The position numbers were made by a program, and so were the translations under genes. Under the pieces are notes generated by a model. It did no database searches. It worked only from the letters and a program-made list of their open reading frames with translations, and was not told the origin of the DNA. Of a stretch of 64,000 bases of DNA, positions 21,212-31,442 are shown in pieces; position 1 is the stretch's first letter, and each line of letters opens with the position of its first letter. Origin of the DNA: Pisaster brevispinus (taxonomy: Eukaryota > Echinodermata > Asteroidea > Forcipulatida > Asteriidae); NCBI GenBank assembly GCA_023634235.1, contig JAMKCF010000007.1, positions 5,837,630 to 5,901,629 on the forward strand. The letters run 5' to 3'.

Positions 21212-22753
21212 ATGTGTAAATATTCGGTGATTATTTGTGTGATAGCTGCTGCTTTGACGGCAGTTCTGTATCATCATCAGTATCACAACATCATTAACGT
21301 CCGCTTCCCAGCTCCGGAAGAAGCAGTAACAACAGAATCCCAGCATAGCATCGTCATCGGGGTGTTGTCTGCAAGAAGGAATACCGCTCGACGGCAAGCC
21401 ATAAGAGAAACATGGGCAGGATACATCACTAACCACACGCAGCTTAGGGACCAACTTATTGTTAAATTCATCATTGGAAACGAGAGTTGTAGTGTCCCCC
21501 AAGAGTTTTTAGAAGACCCCTACTCTTGCAGATCTATAGCACTCAACACCAGTGCGATGGACCTAGCCTCGGAGATGGTTGCTTTTAACCTCACAACGTC
21601 AGCAAGGACACGCCATCAGGATTCAGAGAAGTTCCTAATAAATGCCGAGTACTACGGCCTTGACTTTACTGTGAATTACCCAGTTGTTATAAAAAAACTT
21701 GGTTTACATGATGCAGTGCCATTGTATCAGGAAAACTGCACTGTCACCCTCTATGAGACTTGGAGCAAAGAGCCGATTATTCAGGTTAATTTCTCTACAC
21801 ATGACTCGGGTATGCTGCAGGACAGCATACGATTTAAAAATGTGGAGGAATACGTCTTCCCTAAAAACTTTCATGGGACAATTGTTGTCGGACCAATTCG
21901 TCAAGACATTCCGTCAATTTTAGGAGTTGGCGCCAATGATAAGCAACACAAATTGTTCATGCCCCAAAATGCCAAAGTTTTGTCGATTAAACCATTTCAG
22001 CGATATGCCAAGACTGACAGCTTTCCAGAGGAGATAAATTTTCCCAACTTTCATTTATTTCCTGGAAATTTTATATTTGAACTGCACCAGCCTGAAGAAG
22101 TGGAGACATTAATAGCTTCTAAAGTTCAAGCTGAGGAACTTCTTTTTGAAAGCAATAAGAAAGAAACGCAATCCCTCCATCATGAACAGCAGCAGTGCGG
22201 CGACCTCCTTCTGGTGGACGAAGTCGACGTTTATCGAAACATTCCCCAAAAAATGCTTCAGTTTTTCCACTGGGTCATAAGCACTTCTGCCGCAGACTTG
22301 ATTATCAAAACGGATGACGACTGTTTCATGAACGTCGATAACATCATGGCTACCTTACAAAACGGGGCCATTTCAGCGAGAAGCCGCTCATGGTGGGGCA
22401 GTTTTCGAACTAATTGGCCCCTAGATCTCCTCGGTAAATGGGCCGAGCATGACTATCCAGCACCAGTGTACCCAGCCTTTGCTTGTGGGTCGGGCAATCT
22501 TTTGACTCGCGACTTAGTTCAGTGGATAGTCAACAACTCCAAAGTATTACATACATACCAAGGGGAAGACGTATCAATGGGAATTTGGCTTGCGTCTATT
22601 TTACCTTCATACGTCAATGACAGGAGGTGGGCTTGTGACGCTGTGTGTCATCAGGATGTATTTGTGTTACCAGAACAGTCACCTGAGCAACTGAAAGCGG
22701 TTTGGCGCAACTGGATACAGTGCAAGGACCCATGCGGTTGTCATAATGACTAA
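21212..22753 (+). CDS. B3GALNT2: UDP-GalNAc beta-1,3-N-acetylgalactosaminyltransferase 2
   Basis: A 513-codon single-exon frame. Residues about 4-20 form a hydrophobic signal anchor, as in type II ER/Golgi enzymes. Family GT31 hallmarks are present: IGVLSARRNTARRQAIRETW near 49-68, the DxD-type KTDDDCF at 366-372 that binds Mn/UDP-sugar, YPAFACGSG, and TYQGEDVSMGIW near the C terminus, which ends in paired cysteines (CKDPCGC). EDPYSC and the overall length (human about 500) single out B3GALNT2, which adds GalNAc to GlcNAc on O-mannosyl glycans of alpha-dystroglycan in the ER. An in-frame stop lies about 48 bases upstream and no in-frame ATG intervenes, so the start is firm. The human gene has many introns; this copy has none, so it could be a retrogene, though the frame is intact. 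Confidence 0.93.
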   Translation: MCKYSVIICVIAAALTAVLYHHQYHNIINVRFPAPEEAVTTESQHSIVIGVLSARRNTARRQAIRETWAGYITNHTQLRDQLIVKFIIGNESCSVPQEFLEDPYSCRSIALNTSAMDLASEMVAFNLTTSARTRHQDSEKFLINAEYYGLDFTVNYPVVIKKLGLHDAVPLYQENCTVTLYETWSKEPIIQVNFSTHDSGMLQDSIRFKNVEEYVFPKNFHGTIVVGPIRQDIPSILGVGANDKQHKLFMPQNAKVLSIKPFQRYAKTDSFPEEINFPNFHLFPGNFIFELHQPEEVETLIASKVQAEELLFESNKKETQSLHHEQQQCGDLLLVDEVDVYRNIPQKMLQFFHWVISTSAADLIIKTDDDCFMNVDNIMATLQNGAISARSRSWWGSFRTNWPLDLLGKWAEHDYPAPVYPAFACGSGNLLTRDLVQWIVNNSKVLHTYQGEDVSMGIWLASILPSYVNDRRWACDAVCHQDVFVLPEQSPEQLKAVWRNWIQCKDPCGCHND

Positions 22754-22810
22754 ACTTAAATTGATCACTCAATCTGAGACAACTTTTCTTTTCTCAGAAA
22801 ACCAGGGCAT

Positions 22811-22816
22811 ATTAAA
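22811..22816 (+). terminator. Possible poly(A) signal (ATTAAA)
   Basis: A variant ATTAAA lies 58 bases after the B3GALNT2-like stop codon. No AATAAA was seen in the next kilobase. Confidence 0.3.
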
Positions 22817-22857
22817 CAAAGCGTTTTCCCTCCACAGTCCTATACTTAATACTGGCG

Positions 22858-22966
22858 TGGAATTTTATCTTTTTAAAAAAGGCCATTTTCATTTTGCAAA
22901 AGGCACTTCCATTGGAAAATCTTGAAGTCTATGGCCTCTGTGTAATTCCAGGCCTGTAAATATAAA
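22858..22966 (-). mobile_element. MITE family A
   Basis: Reverse order of landmarks: 'GGCCATTTTCATTTTGCAAA', 'GGCACTTCCATTGGAAAATC', then AATTCCAGGCCTG at the right end. Confidence 0.7.
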
Positions 22967-23654
22967 TTGATTATTACAGAACTGAGGGTATAAAGTAATG
23001 GTACATTTTAAACACATGAGCAAACTGTAAGAGCATTACACAATTTTTACAGAAATGTATTATTAAAAAAAATATATATACATGGGATTTCATGGGAAGA
23101 GAACACTAGGTGGCAGCAAACATACCAGCTAAATGTCTGTTGTATACGTATATCTGATCAGGCGCACATTTTTGAGGACATTGAAAATGTTCATACATGT
23201 AGGGTACGGTGATGATCGGATGTTTAATTCTTTAACCAGTCCAACAGCAAAAATATTAATTTATTTAGTTATGACAAATCAAGTGAATTTGACAAATTTG
23301 AATTAAATATCTGTGGTTTAATTGCACCTCATTAGTCTCTACGAGTATGGTACATAGAAGAGGCCAACATGTACATATTATTGACAAGTTTACACTTTTA
23401 TTGAACCCCCCCTACCCCACACTGCACTCAAACTTTAACCCCAATCCTAAGACGCTCCTGTTGTATTAGTCACAAAAATTATCGTGTGATAGCAGTTGGG
23501 ATAATGGTTCCCTCTGTCAACTATAATTTCTTTTCTTGTCCAATACATCAGCAGCGCCTTGAAACCAAGACTACATGAAGACTCGTCTTTAGATGAATAA
23601 GCTAGTAAATAGTATAGTTCAACAACCTGTCAATTACATTGTGTCCTTCGCTCA
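22967..23654. other. No gene recognised
   Basis: AT-rich intergenic sequence with no supported exon. Confidence 0.4.
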
Positions 23655-23820
23655 ATTTCAGCAAAAGTTTTTGCTTAGCACAGAACAAATCTGGCTTAGC
23701 ACAACCAGGGTTACCAGCCAGAAGAGAACCACAACAGCCCAACAAGGTGGGCTAAATGAAATCTATAGGGCCCTATTTGGCAAGCACTTTAACAACTCTA
23801 TGAATTTTGGCCCAGTAATC
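23655..23820. mobile_element. MITE family B, diverged
   Basis: Family B words are present ('GCTTAGCACA', 'AACCAGGGTTACCAGCCAGA', and 'CTCTATGAATTTTGGCCCAG' at the right end). Its reading frame is accidental. Confidence 0.5.
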
Positions 23821-24069
23821 GTTATCAGAATCTGTAACAATTTTGATCTGATAAGACAAAGGAAACAAAAACCCTGAAGATCATTTTGTATTGTTCAATT
23901 CAATTCAATTCAACTCTACATTTATATCCATATTATTGCAAAATGAACATACACGTAATTATAAAGATGGTCTATTGAACAAAGATGTACAAAGAACTGT
24001 AGAATAATAATTCAATGAGACACAATGAAAACAATGAACACAATGTTACTTTGGTGTTGCAGAGTGCTA

Positions 24070-24218
24070 CCTGCTAGGACCGTATTTTTCTTCAAAGTGT
24101 TTTAATATAACAAGTAGAATCAGCTGTTGCAAATTGCTTACCATCCAAAAGGACCTATGGTGCACATGTATATAAATGCAAAAAACAGTAAATGGCCTGA
24201 CCAGTCTTTCTTGAAGGC
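24070..24218. repeat. Dispersed repeat also present near 53040
   Basis: It shares 'TCAGCTGTTGCAAATTGCTT' and 'CCAAAAGGACCT' plus 'GGCCTGAC' with 53035-53155. The end of the second copy reads ACGTTTCGACCC. Confidence 0.55.
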
Positions 24219-24258
24219 TAAATGACAACACAACACAACACAACACAACACAACACAC
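24219..24258. repeat. (ACAAC)n microsatellite
   Basis: About seven copies of ACAAC or CAACA in a row. A (CAATT)n run lies near 23898. Confidence 0.9.
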
Positions 24259-24428
24259 ATAAACAGGTATACTGGAGTAAGAGAAGCAGTAAAGTGGAAA
24301 GAAATGAAAAGAGAGAGAGGAAGAAAGCACACAGAAAAAGCCAGGAATGAACAATGAAGGAGACAAAGGGGGGGGGGTAGAGAGAAGGGGCTGGTTTAAC
24401 CACAAGAAGCTGGAAACCCAAATGACCT

Positions 24429-24680
24429 GGGCCCAATTCCATGGCTCTGCTTACCGCCGAATTCAGCGCTTACGACACCATTCTCCGCTTACTCTGCAAG
24501 CGCCAAATTTCTGTGCTAGCTGTGTAAGCGGAGAATGCCTAGTAGCGTAGAGTACGCACGCACACAAGTAAACATTCTCTGCTAAGCCGTGAAATACGCT
24601 TGACGTAAGCGCGGAATTCCCTGCTTCCGTAAGCGGCGATTCTTTGCTTATACGGTAAGCAGAACCATGAAATTTGGCCC
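24429..24680. mobile_element. MITE family B2, complete
   Basis: GGGCCCAATTCCATGGCTCT at left is mirrored by CATGAAATTTGGCCC at right. The interior is packed with CGCTTAC/GTAAGCG inverted motifs, so the whole 252-bp unit can fold on itself. Confidence 0.8.
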
Positions 24681-24767
24681 AGCTTAGGGTTGAAATGGCT
24701 GGTCACTAACTTTTTTTTGCACTTTTTACATTTGGCACAAAAAAACAGAAGAAGCGGGTACACACGA

Positions 24768-24773
24768 TTTATT
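24768..24773 (-). terminator. Poly(A) signal for LSM10
   Basis: AATAAA on the minus strand, about 17 bases past the LSM10 stop codon, implying a very short 3' UTR. Confidence 0.55.
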
Positions 24774-24789
24774 GATAATCGGTCGAATC

Positions 24790-25188
24790 TCAGGACTGCT
24801 CAGTTCTTTTTGTTGCTGGCTTGAAAGTGCGTCTCTCTTGACCTCTGCCCCTTCCACGACTCCTCCCCCTCCCTCGACCGCGTTCTGCAAAGCCCATCAT
24901 AGCTACTTCATGTTGCATCGCACTCACAATATTCAAGTCATCGGGGATCTGCACATATCGTATTTGTTGTCCCTGTACAAAGAAATGATCCATGGTGGAG
25001 ATCGTGCCATTTTGGGACGTGAAGCAAACGTCCGTCATCTGAACATTCATGAATCCGTCCACGTTGACTATTCGTCCCTTGGCGAAGCTTTCGTTGCGTA
25101 GCTCCACGGTGGTGACTCGACCAATGAGCGCATGAAGTAGGCAAGTGAGTGAATTGCCAGCTTTGAATTTTTCTCGTATTGACAGCAT
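24790..25188 (-). CDS. LSM10: U7 snRNA-associated Sm-like protein LSm10
   Basis: A 132-codon frame without introns. Residues 20-51 form the Sm1 part (GRVTTVELRNES, GRIVNVDGFMNVQM) and 64-84 the Sm2 part (MDHFFVQGQQIRYVQIPDD). The GRVTTV...NVD.FMN and RYV.IPDD..I patterns match LSM10 better than its paralog SmD1. LSm10 replaces SmD1 in the U7 snRNP ring and works with LSm11 in replication-dependent histone mRNA 3'-end cleavage in the nucleus. An in-frame TGA lies three codons upstream of the ATG, fixing the start. Odd feature: residues 103-118 are an Arg-Gly tail (RGRGRGRSRGRGRG) like that of SmD1 and unlike my recollection of human LSM10. The gene is divergent from the Dlish-like gene, with about 1.4 kb between starts. 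Confidence 0.92.
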   Translation of the reverse strand: MLSIREKFKAGNSLTCLLHALIGRVTTVELRNESFAKGRIVNVDGFMNVQMTDVCFTSQNGTISTMDHFFVQGQQIRYVQIPDDLNIVSAMQHEVAMMGFAERGRGRGRSRGRGRGQERRTFKPATKRTEQS

Positions 25189-26559
25189 GTTATTTCACTC
25201 CACTTCACATTTGCAGATGACAGATAGATGTAAAACCATGGACATGATCATAGATGGAGGTAGAGTGAACTAGCTCTCAGAATCAAAGCCAGTACCTAAA
25301 AAGGCTAAGGAGAAAAAATAATGCAGAAAGTCACAATCAAAGCTAAAGTAAAGGTAGTGGATATATATACAGCACCAGTCAGCTTTTAGTAAACACTAGA
25401 AATCCGCTTTACAGTATAGCGCCCTCTTTGACGCGAACACGAGTAGCTGAAATTTCACAAAGTTTAATTAAAATACCTTCTAATCCTGATTGTGTAACAC
25501 GGGGTGTCGTATTTTCTGCAGATTGCACACTGACCCAATTGTACCACTAAAGCGGCAATATCTGCGTACCTCGGGCGAGTTTAAAATAGAGGTTTTTGAT
25601 GAAATTTAGAGCAGTTTTTTTGCCACACCCTGCTTGGGGATTTTGAAGTAGGGCACCTGACGCAGAGGTACCAACAAACAAAAGAGCATCTACTACTTTT
25701 GACATCTACTACTACAGTACTAGTTTACTGAATCTATAATAAATAACCACATGTCCGAACATACTATAGTTGCTGTCCTTTCTCTAGTCGATAGTATAAA
25801 ATGGTCCAAATTATAAAGCGTTGTTAAAATAATGTTGGATCCAGTATTTGGGAGTAAATTGGACCATTTAAAAGGTAGTATACTAATACTACTAATAACT
25901 ATAAACCAATACTAATTATGCTTACGCCACTTCGTGATGAAGAAGTACACAAAAACTCCTTGAAACCAGTGACAGTGTGAATGAATGAGTTTCAATTACT
26001 TAGCTTACAACTGTCGTTTGTGAATTTTGACAAGCACGTGGGGTTGTGAACTTGGAGAGGAAGACAACAAACAAGCGCGCGCACTAATTTTAGGCATTAC
26101 ACCTGTTTTGGTGCCTGCGCGCAACAAATTACAATTGTTCGTCAACGACCATCTTTATTATTCGTTGTGCGCTAAGTGCTAGAACCCACACTACAAAACG
26201 AGTTATTTTGACGCTCTTTGACGAAGAATCAAAGTTTCGCGGGAGCGCCACATTTCTGTCCCAAAAGGGCGGCCAAATTGATGCTTAATGACCTGATTGC
26301 GAATGCCCACATCACCTACTCTTTCACAAAGTCTTAAAAACACAAACAATTTAAAGACTTAGGTCCTAAGAACCAGACTTTTGGAGTTACGAAATCAATG
26401 GAATGACTTTTTAGCACGGATCCAGAGAATCTGTGCGATGGGAGGCTATGAAATTCCTTCAAACAATCCTCCGAATTAAAAATGTTAGCCCAGATAAGGA
26501 CAACGAGAAGGGCCGCATCTGACAACAAGTGACAGGCAGTTTGTAGTTCGGCAGAGAGA
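25189..26559. promoter_or_regulatory. Intergenic region between divergent LSM10 and Dlish-like genes
   Basis: It should hold both promoters by position; no core element is clear. 25510-25720 carries an old repeat related to 15725-15760, 16100-16210 and 16598-16640. 25797-25872 has an inverted pair AATGGTCCAAATT / AAATTGGACCATT. Confidence 0.4.
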
Positions 26560-26608
26560 ATGTCGTTTTTCTGTGGCCCAATGAGATTAAGAACGAAAAA
26601 GAAACGAG
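26560..26608 (+). CDS. Dlish: Dlish-like exon 1 (coding)
   Basis: 16 codons plus one base, donor GTAGGT. Chosen as the start because its basic, cysteine-containing peptide is followed in phase by the next exon and resembles the fly N terminus. Confidence 0.75.
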
Positions 26609-29600
26609 GTAGGTTTGCCCTTTAACAACTGCTGTAAAATGTTCAATTTCCATAGTAACATTTTTTTCAGATAAACTCTTAAAATCTTTACCTATACTTG
26701 ACTTATTTACCCAGATTCCGGACAGGTAAAGCCTGTCACACAAAGACAAGTGCGGACAAAGAAGTTGAAAAGTTGTTTGTTTATTTTTATTATGTGTAAA
26801 ACATGTTGACAATAGTATTCATATTATAGAAAAGATGCCGAATCAAACCACCAATTATTTAACCATTCTCTTTTTTTTATGATCAGAACAGAAGTGTCAC
26901 AACTTATCAATGACAATATCAATTATTAATTGTTTCCACCGAAAATTGTGATGGTTTTCCAAATGTTCCTGTGCAATATTAAACATTACTAAATGTAAAC
27001 ATTAATCTTGTCTTCCCTAACTACACAGTTACATTAGATTGATTCATATTTTGGGTTAGACCAAAGAGAAAGTCGTATAGTCATTCTAGCGCCCCCAGAG
27101 TCATAGAAAGTAGAGGGCTTGTGAGTGTGACCATCGAAGTAAACTTTTCAAAAAGAGGGGTACAGTGCCTCAGTTTATTGATTGTGTCTAATTTCGGGTA
27201 ATATTTAGTGAGAAAGTGGCATTCAGGTTTATCATTCTTTTTCACCAGCTTGATTTTAATACTTTACCTATGTTTTTAATAAAGGGGAAGTACGTAGGGC
27301 CTATATAGTCAAATAGTTTGGAGGAGTTACATGTAAGTCACTTTTACATAAGAAAATGTTTCCTACATTCTGACATTGATGATTTGGGTAAAATATGCTG
27401 TATATATACATGTATTACTCTCTCAGACTGCCACTTGTTCTCTTCTTGTAATGACAAAAACTAAAAACATTTTTACATGTTTTTTTTACATTATGAATAA
27501 AAGTACTGAGTGAAAAAGTAGAAGTTAGATTTGGCTTTTTTACCATAAGTTGACTCTTTTGTGTTGCGTTTGATTTTTCTATTCAGACGAAGATGAATCA
27601 TTGTTACCATCAGACTCCGCTCCAATGTCCACTCCGGTCAGGATTCCAAATGATCCAGCCTCCAAGATGACCGTACTCAATGACTTCATTGCGAGTCTCA
27701 AAGATGAACTGAGTGTCCACAAAGGAGAAACCGTCGACATCTTAGATGTCGACAGGAAGTGGGCGTACGTAGCAGCCGGCACTGGGCGTGGCTTCGTGCC
27801 CCTCTCATGTCTAGGGCCACACCCGGTGAGAGCCCGATCAACTGTGATTGCGAGAGAAACTGTGCAGTCACAGAATGACGACGATGTGAGGACAGGCAGT
27901 GTGACTGTATTTAAGAAGGACCCATGCGGACGCTATGTAGCGTTGTACGATTTCACGGCGCAAGATGAAGACGATCTGAGTGTGGTGTGTGGCGAGTGTG
28001 TGATATCACTCAATGAGGACGACCCCGATTGGGCCTGGGTGCAGAAGAGCAACGGCGACGAGGGATTTGTACCCAGATCATATTTATACACGGACAGTGT
28101 CTCAACGAATGACATTTCCATATCGGCTGGTGGATTGATGATGATGTCATCAGATTCAGAACTTCATAAGTTACAGCTATGTGGGACCGAGTTAATGTCG
28201 CTGTATGATTATCAGGTAGGTGCCATTAGAGTAGCGTGTGATGATGGCCGAGCGGTCTAGAGCACTGGACTTAAATTCTGGGCCTGCTTTCATGGCACTG
28301 CTTACCAGAGAATCCTGTGCTTACTGGGCCATGTAAAGCATGTTTGGTTTGGTTTGGTTGGTTTATTTCGTATCATAATCTCAGAACAGATTAACAAAGC
28401 ATATTTAAAGAATAACAGAAATGATACGAGGGATCCAGGTAAAAAGCATAAGCTTATACAGGACCCGGAACCCAGTAATTATAAATTTAGTTACTAAATT
28501 AATACATAAACACATCATGCCGAATGTTGTCAAGTAAATACCATTTGGTTGGAAAAAAAGAAAATAATAATAAAAGAGGCAATGTGATTCTATGCACTCT
28601 TAGCACAGAATTCCATGCTAAGCAGGGCCATGAAATTGGGCCTAGGTCACTAGGTGGCAACGCCACATTCACAGTGTATAATGTAAGTTCAAATCTCAGT
28701 CATTGCACTAAGTTGTGTCAAAGCAAGACACTTATAATTCTACAATTTGGGGTGAGAGACTTTGCTGACAAAAAGGTCTGAAAATGGCATCCACATTTTA
28801 GGAAGTACACATGTTGAAATGAAAAACACTACACCGCATTCTCTAATCCTCTTTCCTTAAGGAATACCTACACAACAGGGTCCTACTTCATAAAGGCAAA
28901 GTATCCTTTTTTTTTTTTTTTTAAACTGCTTGGTTGTTTTAAATCCCATATATAAAATGTATACAATAAAATCAACCTGTGAAAATTTCACTTCAAAAAA
29001 GGTGGTAGCGTTTTAAGATATCGTCAAAAATCTGGAGCGGTTTTGTTCACGCGGGAAGAATAATGACAAACAAACAAATGTATACAATAAAACTAACCTG
29101 TTAAAATTTCATTTCAAAAGGTGGTAGCATTTTTGAGATATCACCGAATATCTGGAGCGGTTATGTCCAGGCAGGAAGAATAATCCGTAATTGGAATACA
29201 CAGTCTGAGAAATGTTTCATGCAGAAACGATTCTCAGATTGAAATGTTTTTGAATCTCTCTCTCTAAAACCACATTCCTTTGAAGGGAAATGTTTCTCAA
29301 AATGATATACATTATCAACAGGTGCTTCCTACCCAGTGAGTTTTTAATCGACATTAGTTTTTTGAGTAACTACCAAAGGTATTTTTTCAGCTAAATTAAG
29401 TAGGAAACCAATTAAGTAGTAAACATGTAGCTGGTAACCTTACTGTGTGGTAAGAACAATTATTTTGTGCTCTTCTCATTTTTGTGCGGCTTTATGAAAT
29501 TGGGCCCAGGCCTCTGGTTCTTTGTCATTTAATATTATATTTTGGGTTTGAACAAAGAAAAATTGACTGGAGCGGGACTTGAACCAACGACCTCCGGATT

Positions 29601-29954
29601 AACGTACCAGCGCTCTACCGACTGAGCCATGTGAGCTATCCAATCCTATTTTGGCGGTCTTTCTATTAGTCAATATCTTTGTTCGGGGTTGCCAGTCAGA
29701 CGCCATTCAACCGTTAGCTGCCGTGTAGCCAGGGATCACACCCAAGTTTTCTAAGTTTATTAACACCTTTTCATTTTTCTGCATTTTTCCCATAGGGACG
29801 CATAGCAGAAGACTTGAGTGTACTGAGAGGTGATCTGTTGTATGCAGATATGACCAACCAAACCCATGACGAATGGCTGTGGGCGTACTGCCCGAGAACA
29901 CAGTCTTGTGGGTTTATACCCAAGGACTACGCCAGACCACCAGCCCTAGAGTAA
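26560..29954 (+). CDS. Dlish: Three-SH3 adaptor, ortholog of Drosophila Dlish (Vamana)
   Basis: Three exons (26560-26608, 27587-28215, 29796-29954) join in phase to 278 residues. The N terminus MSFFCGPMRLRTKKKR has a cysteine in a hydrophobic context followed by basic residues, a candidate lipid-anchored tip. SH3 domains span about 44-95, 132-188 (ALYDF...DWAWVQ...GFVP) and 219-273 (SLYDYQ...EWLWAYCPRT...GFIPKDY). The N-terminal tip, three-SH3 plan and terminal YARPPA match my recollection of fly Dlish. In flies Dlish binds the Fat intracellular domain, the palmitoyltransferase Approximated and the myosin Dachs, so controlling growth and planar polarity downstream of Fat. I infer, but cannot show, a similar role here. 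Splice sites are canonical. AATAAA lies 8 bases after the stop. Confidence 0.85.
27587..28215 (+). CDS. Dlish: Dlish-like exon 2
   Basis: Acceptor TTCTATTCAG, donor CAG-GTAGGT. It encodes an acidic/Ser leader (DEDESLLPSDS), SH3-1, SH3-2 and the first strand of SH3-3 (LMSLYDYQ). Confidence 0.9.
28243..28642 (+). mobile_element. SINE-1 head fragment and interrupted MITE B2 in intron
   Basis: 28243-28280 is a family 1 head (TGGCCGAGCGGTCTAGAGCA). 28279-28342 and about 28598-28642 are the two ends of a B2 element (CTTTCATGGCACTGCTTACC; GCAGGGCCATGAAATTGGGC). Unrelated sequence starting GGTTTGGTTTGGTTGG separates them, evidently a later insertion. Confidence 0.6.
28900..29507. repeat. Intronic poly-T tract, direct repeat and MITE B half
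   Basis: A poly-T tract lies near 28904. About 28960-29060 and 29075-29185 are two diverged copies of a segment with 'GTATACAATAAAA', 'GGTGGTAGC' and 'TCTGGAGCGGTT'. 29400-29507 is the right half of MITE B (TTTATGAAATTGGGCCCAGG). Confidence 0.6.
29545..29750 (-). repeat. tRNA-derived SINE, family 3, in Dlish-like intron 2
   Basis: Reverse copy: 'TTTGGGTTTGAACAAAGAAA', tRNA-like core (GGGACTTGAACCAACGACCT, GCGCTCTACCGACTGAGCCA), then 'CTTTGTTCGGGGTTGCCAGT' and 'TAGCCAGGGATCACACC'. Confidence 0.8.
29796..29954 (+). CDS. Dlish: Dlish-like exon 3 (terminal)
   Basis: Acceptor TTTTTCCCATAG. It encodes the rest of SH3-3 and the C terminus YARPPALE, then TAA. Confidence 0.9.
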   Translation, partial: GRIAEDLSVLRGDLLYADMTNQTHDEWLWAYCPRTQSCGFIPKDYARPPALE

Positions 29955-29961
29955 ACTTGTC

Positions 29962-29967
29962 AATAAA
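29962..29967 (+). terminator. Poly(A) signal for the Dlish-like gene
   Basis: Canonical AATAAA 8 bases after the stop. This gives an extremely short 3' UTR, so a longer distal form is possible. Confidence 0.4.
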
Positions 29968-30002
29968 CAAGGCCTGGATGTTCATCTTGGAGAGGGCACT
30001 CC

Positions 30003-30222
30003 CAGGGTTTGCCCGTATGTTTTTTCAGTGACTAGCTAGCAGCTAGCTTGTCTATTCATTGGTCCGTAAGGCTTGTCACAGGTCCATATTGATATTAATT
30101 AGGGGCGTGTTTCAACACTCAACTAGCCAGCCGGTAGCCGGACCACTTGGAGTGAATTTTGACTGGTCCTCGGGTGTTTTAACTGTCATTTGGCCAGCGG
30201 ACCGCTGTTAAGGGAGAACGAT
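30003..30222 (+). mobile_element. MITE family Q
   Basis: It begins CAGGGTTTGCCCG and ends 'CGCTGTTAAGGGAGAACG'. With 30482-30690 in the opposite direction it forms a head-to-head pair. Confidence 0.75.
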
Positions 30223-30481
30223 GACTAGTCTATGAGGAAGTTTGGAAGTGGCACCAAGGCTTCAGAACAGCACAATCTATGGTCACCGCATAATTCCTGG
30301 CCTGAATAACATTCTTGCTAAGGGGTCACGGGGTCACCATGAGTTTTCAAAAAGCACATCTGGGACAAACGAGATGGTCAAAGATCATGTGCGACTTTAA
30401 AAGGTGTATACAAGTGTTGACAAATCTAGTTGACATTGGGGGGGAGGGGGGTGTTTACTTGTGAACGATGTTTCAATACAG

Positions 30482-30690
30482 CGTTCTCCCTTAACAGTGG
30501 TCCGCTGGCCAAATGTCAGTTAAAACACCCCGAGGACCAGTTAAAAATCACTCCTATTGGTCCGACTGGCTAGTTCAGTGTTCAAAGCAACCCTTTTTTC
30601 GTTTCAAATATGGACTAGTGAAATGACAAGCTAGCTGGTCCCGCTGGCCAGTCACTTAAAAAATTTTCAATGGCAAACCCTGCAGTATTG
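30482..30690 (-). mobile_element. MITE family Q, inverted
   Basis: It begins CGTTCTCCCTTAACAGTGGT and ends TGGCAAACCCTGCAG. Same internal words as 30003-30222. Confidence 0.75.
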
Positions 30691-31442
30691 TACATCTCTA
30701 CAGACCATGTAACCCGTGCTTCACATGGTAACAAGAGCCTGGACTTCATGCTGTCAGTCACAACTTGTATACAGCTCAGTGAAAGAACGCATCAAATCTG
30801 ACATCTTACAGAAATCATCTTCTGATCTAGATGAAGAAAAGGGGCACATCTCAGAACTTGTTCAGCTGTTATTTTGACAAGTCTTGACTTTATGCTTAAA
30901 TTATGATAGAAAATAAGTTTCTCATATGACCAGTGTAGTATTTTGACTATCATGAAACACATGTACCCTTGAATGGACAAGGTCAGTCTTTTGTAAACAT
31001 AGTGAGAAGTGCGACTTTGCAATTGTTACACACTTTGGATGACCACTTTACATTGTCCTACATTGTACAGTCAGCCCTCGTTACAATAACAAGGTCACTG
31101 GGACTGGCCAAATTACCTCTTTATTAAACAGTAACCTTGTTATAAGAGGTCAGCAGAACACAGAAACACAAAGTAGAAATGAGATTTGGGACTTCAGAAT
31201 GAATTCTTTAAAAGCAGAGAGACCTCTTTATAACAGTGTTCTTTATAACAAGAGTTGATTGTATTTTGATTGAGAGTTCGTATGTAGTGTTATGACGTAA
31301 ACTGGGTACTTGTAAACAGTATTATTTTTAAGGTTCAAGTGAAAAGTGTAGTGTACTCATCTACAGTACAAATGTACATGTACACAGTACGACGATTTCT
31401 TAAAATTAAAAAATTTCAATCTGAAATACCATTATTACTATT
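30691..31442. other. No gene recognised
   Basis: 31110-31260 has words ('TTATAACAAG', 'CCTCTTTAT') repeated in both directions, probably an old inverted-repeat element. No exon found. Confidence 0.4.

Noticed and set aside
23593..23877. 94-codon plus-strand frame between B3GALNT2 and LSM10
   Set aside because: Mostly made of a diverged MITE B copy.
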